Program-made: the position numbers and the translations under genes
Notes under the pieces: model-generated
The model's input: only the letters and a program-made list of their open reading frames with translations
Told to the model about the DNA's origin: nothing
The model's database searches: none
From: Verrucomicrobiales bacterium
GTDB lineage: Bacteria; Verrucomicrobiota; Verrucomicrobiia; Limisphaerales; UBA9464
NCBI GenBank assembly: GCA_003445095.1
Contig: DLVS01000735.1
Location: 1 to 7,246, forward strand
Direction of reading: 5' to 3'
DNA length: 7,246 nucleotides
Shown: in pieces, positions 4,995 to 7,246 of the stretch
Layout: every line of letters begins with the position of its first letter
How positions within the stretch are numbered: the stretch's first letter is position 1

Positions 4995-6263
4995 GTGGTG
5001 AATGATCAGACTGGGGCACCGATTGATCGATTCCGGATTTTCGTGGGAGCGAATGGAGACGATCACGCCGTGGAGAAATCGGGAGACAACGGAACGTTTT
5101 CTCTGACTCTATTAGGTTCGGAAAGCTCGATCGAAGTCCGCTCACCGGGGTACCAACCCTCTCGCCAAGAGTTGACACTCAACGGCCCGAGGGAAGTCTC
5201 GTTTGAGTTCAGACTCACGGCCTCGACGGGTTGGTCGGGATTCGTCCGATTTCCCAACGGTCAACCTGCCGTAGGCGTGGAGGTGGCGCTCATGACTGCC
5301 GACAAGAGGGCCACGCTCGGTGATCGTCGTCTCCTGTGGCGAGACCAAGCCAACGTCACCACTTCTGACGCCGACGGCTCGTTTCATTTCGAGCCGGAAC
5401 CGGCGGAGCTTCCAGTCGGCCGAGTGTTGGTAGCCGTCCACGTTCAAGGTTACGCGGAAAAGGATGCGGATCAGTTTGCGCCTGGCTCGATTCTCACGTT
5501 GCAACCTTGGGGACGAGTTGAAGGAGTCGTCCAGGGTCGATCAACCTACCCGCCGGAATTGAAAGTTCATTTGCTGATCCGTTCGTGGAACCCGTGGATG
5601 GGCCTCTCGGGCGACGCCGATCACTTCTCGAAGGTTCCCAATGATCGAGGCGAATTTACGATCGCTCACGTCCCTCCCGGCTTTTATAGCATCGGCCTGT
5701 TGCCTAGCGGTTCCGGCGCGATTGATAAGCGACTCACATTCCAAGTGCTACCGGGAAGAACATCGCAGATCGAATTGAGCGACGAAGGAAGGATAATCTC
5801 CGGTCGATTGGTCGCACCGGATTTGCCGCCCGACTTCGATTTCAGTCGTTCGACCGCGACTTTGGAACGGCGGCAGGTTCGCCCAGTGGACCTTCCTCGG
5901 GTTCGTTTCAAGGACTTCCCGGACGCGCCGTCATATGAACGGGCCGCGCAAGAGCAGACTCCGAAATTGATCTCCTATTGGCAATCGGCCGAGGGAGTTT
6001 CGGCGTGGCTGGAACAGCGGACCTATGCTGTTCGTCTCAATTCCGATGGTACATTGACCGGCCGCGCAATCCCTCCCGGCGACTATGATCTAAAAGTCAT
6101 GGCGTGGAGTCGTCCGCCTGGACAAGCGGGAAACGTCCTCACTTCGAATAGCCTCAAGCTGCTCAAGTCGGTTGAGGCCGTGCGGATCGACGCGGCGGTG
6201 GATGGTGGTGTGGGAAACGGAGCGGTTGAGCTGGGTAGCATAACCCTCGGGAAAGCATTTTGA
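4995..6263 (+). CDS. Carboxypeptidase-regulatory-like beta-sandwich repeat protein, probably 5'-truncated
   Basis: From GTG 4995 the frame gives 422 residues made of about four repeats that look like carboxypeptidase-regulatory/CNA-B-type beta-sandwich domains: residues 1-73 (continuing the upstream strand RVTGRV), about 78-155 (GWSGFVRFPNGQPAVGVEV, DADGSFHF), about 171-262 (WGRVEGVV, DRGEFTIAHVPPGFYSI) and about 265-416 (GRIISGRLVAP, SDGTLTGRAIPPGDYDLKV). The repeated pattern G-x-F-x-x-x-x-x-PPG-x-Y is the hallmark. The end, VELGSITL, is the usual C-terminus of such proteins in this bacterial group, so the 3' end is intact. No enzyme domain, catalytic residues, transmembrane segment or signal peptide is seen. 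Such proteins are normally exported or membrane-anchored through an N-terminal part, here missing, so this product is probably not delivered to its place. No ribosome binding site of note precedes 4995. It could still be expressed as a shortened protein; I favour a decaying gene. Confidence 0.75.
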   Translation: MVNDQTGAPIDRFRIFVGANGDDHAVEKSGDNGTFSLTLLGSESSIEVRSPGYQPSRQELTLNGPREVSFEFRLTASTGWSGFVRFPNGQPAVGVEVALMTADKRATLGDRRLLWRDQANVTTSDADGSFHFEPEPAELPVGRVLVAVHVQGYAEKDADQFAPGSILTLQPWGRVEGVVQGRSTYPPELKVHLLIRSWNPWMGLSGDADHFSKVPNDRGEFTIAHVPPGFYSIGLLPSGSGAIDKRLTFQVLPGRTSQIELSDEGRIISGRLVAPDLPPDFDFSRSTATLERRQVRPVDLPRVRFKDFPDAPSYERAAQEQTPKLISYWQSAEGVSAWLEQRTYAVRLNSDGTLTGRAIPPGDYDLKVMAWSRPPGQAGNVLTSNSLKLLKSVEAVRIDAAVDGGVGNGAVELGSITLGKAF

Positions 6264-6272
6264 ATTGCGCGG

Positions 6273-7246
6273 TCAGGTCCGGAATTGCAGTGCGTGGAGG
6301 CGGGCATAAACGCCGCCGCGAGCCAGTAGCTCTTCGTGGCCCCCTTGCTCGGCGATCCGACCTTGGTCCAAGACCACGATGACGTCGGCGTGCTGAACCG
6401 TGGACAGCCGATGGGCAACGCAAAAGGTCGTTCGGCCTTGCATCAGTTGCTCGAGGCCGGCTTGCACCGCCCGTTCGCTTTCGGTGTCGAGCGCGCTCGT
6501 CGCTTCGTCGAGGATCAGAATCGGCGCGTCACGCAAGATCGCGCGGGCGATGGCCAGCCGTTGCTTTTGCCCGCCCGAGAGCGCGCTCCCGCGCTCGCCA
6601 ATGACAAACTCAAAGCCACCTGGCTTAGTCATTATGAACTCGGCCGCATGGGCCGCACGCGCGGCGGCCTCAACCTCGGAGTCGCTGGCCGTCGGACGAC
6701 CCAACCTGATGTTGGCCCGGATGGTATCGTTGAATAGAACGATCTCTTGAGTGACTACCGAGATTTGTTCCCGCAACTGGCGGGCCGAGACCTCTCGGAG
6801 ATCAATCCCACCAATGCGAACTGCGCCCTGTTGCGGATCGAAGAAGCGCAGGAGCAGGTTAGTCAGGGTTGTCTTGCCGGAGCCGCTCAATCCCACGAGC
6901 GCCACCATCTGGCCGGCTTTGATCTTGAGTGAAACGTCGAGGACCGCTGGCTTGTCGCCGTACCGAAACGTGACGTGATCGAAGTCGATGTCCGCGCCGG
7001 CGGCCTGGAGGGACTTTGGTGTGGCAGACTCGGTAATGTCAGGCTTGGTTTGCAGGACTTCGTGAATGCGTTCACTCGCGGCGCGGGCCTGTTGGATTTG
7101 GCTGAAGAAGCGGCTGAGGTTCTTGAACGGTTGGTAGAGGAGGAAAACGCCCAGGAGAAAAGACGCGAGGTCGCCGGCACGAATGGGGGAGCCGCCGGCA
7201 TCCCGCTGCCGCAACACAAAGAAAAAGACTAGAGCAAACCGGATCG
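6273..7246 (-). CDS. MsbA-type ABC exporter, C-terminal half (continues past window end)
   Basis: A half-size ABC exporter in which the membrane and ATPase domains are on one chain; it would work as a dimer in the inner membrane, using ATP to move a lipid-like or other hydrophobic substrate outward. The frame is open to base 7246, so the start and most of the membrane domain lie outside; the GTG at 7217 is internal. Visible are the last two membrane segments (IRFALVFFFVL and LASFLLGVFLLYQPF) and a complete ATPase domain. Numbering from 7217: aromatic A-loop Tyr86, Walker A GLSGSGKTT (109-117), Q-loop Gln157, signature LSGGQ (213-217), Walker B ILILDE (233-238), and switch His269 in VAHRLST. 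All key residues are present, so it should be active. MsbA-like members carry lipid A or related lipids, but the substrate cannot be told from this part. Its stop lies 9 bases from the stop of the convergent repeat protein, with no terminator hairpin between. Confidence 0.92.
   Translation of the reverse strand, partial: IRFALVFFFVLRQRDAGGSPIRAGDLASFLLGVFLLYQPFKNLSRFFSQIQQARAASERIHEVLQTKPDITESATPKSLQAAGADIDFDHVTFRYGDKPAVLDVSLKIKAGQMVALVGLSGSGKTTLTNLLLRFFDPQQGAVRIGGIDLREVSARQLREQISVVTQEIVLFNDTIRANIRLGRPTASDSEVEAAARAAHAAEFIMTKPGGFEFVIGERGSALSGGQKQRLAIARAILRDAPILILDEATSALDTESERAVQAGLEQLMQGRTTFCVAHRLSTVQHADVIVVLDQGRIAEQGGHEELLARGGVYARLHALQFRT

Noticed and set aside
6336..6978. Plus-strand frames opposite the ABC exporter
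   Set aside because: The minus strand carries every ABC motif in order; the plus-strand frames are shadows.
1..7246. CRISPR arrays, tRNA or rRNA genes, insertion sequences
   Set aside because: I saw no regularly spaced direct repeats, no tRNA-like cloverleaf or rRNA sequence, and no transposase or flanking terminal inverted repeats.

Overview
The window looks like an ordinary, moderately GC-rich piece of a bacterial chromosome. The gene families fit a member of the Planctomycetota/Verrucomicrobiota group: an MGT-like glycosyltransferase, a VapBC pair, an ATPase of the DUF4143 type, an ECF sigma factor fragment, a protein built of carboxypeptidase-regulatory-like repeats and an MsbA-type ABC exporter. 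This placement is inferred from the style of the proteins; no rRNA or marker gene is present to confirm it.

Layout. Bases 1-339 hold no gene I can support. A UDP-type glycosyltransferase runs rightward at 340-1608. It is followed by a small toxin-antitoxin locus: an apparently intact VapB antitoxin (to 1958) and, overlapping it by ATGA, a vapC that has lost its middle and its reading frame (1955-2193). A perfect hairpin followed by seven T (2302-2325) closes this rightward block. From 2433 to 4504 two genes run leftward: an ATPase/DUF4143 protein with a PD-(D/E)XK-like C-terminal motif, then a short exported, possibly lipidated helical protein whose start overlaps the ATPase stop as ATGA. Bases 4505-4994 look like a scar. 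A leftward fragment of an ECF sigma factor (first 48 residues, 4692-4835) lies head to head with the open 5' flank of a rightward beta-sandwich repeat protein (4995-6263), which seems to have lost its N-terminal part. The window ends with the C-terminal half of a leftward ABC exporter (6273-7246 and beyond), whose stop is 9 bases from the stop of the repeat protein.

How the genes fit together. I see no single operon or pathway. The themes are cell-envelope functions (glycosyltransferase, exporter, exported proteins) and gene decay: the toxin of one addiction module is dead and a sigma/repeat-protein region has been rearranged. I did not find a convincing new biological system. The best leads are the broken vapC beside a preserved vapB, and the head-to-head sigma fragment and truncated repeat protein.
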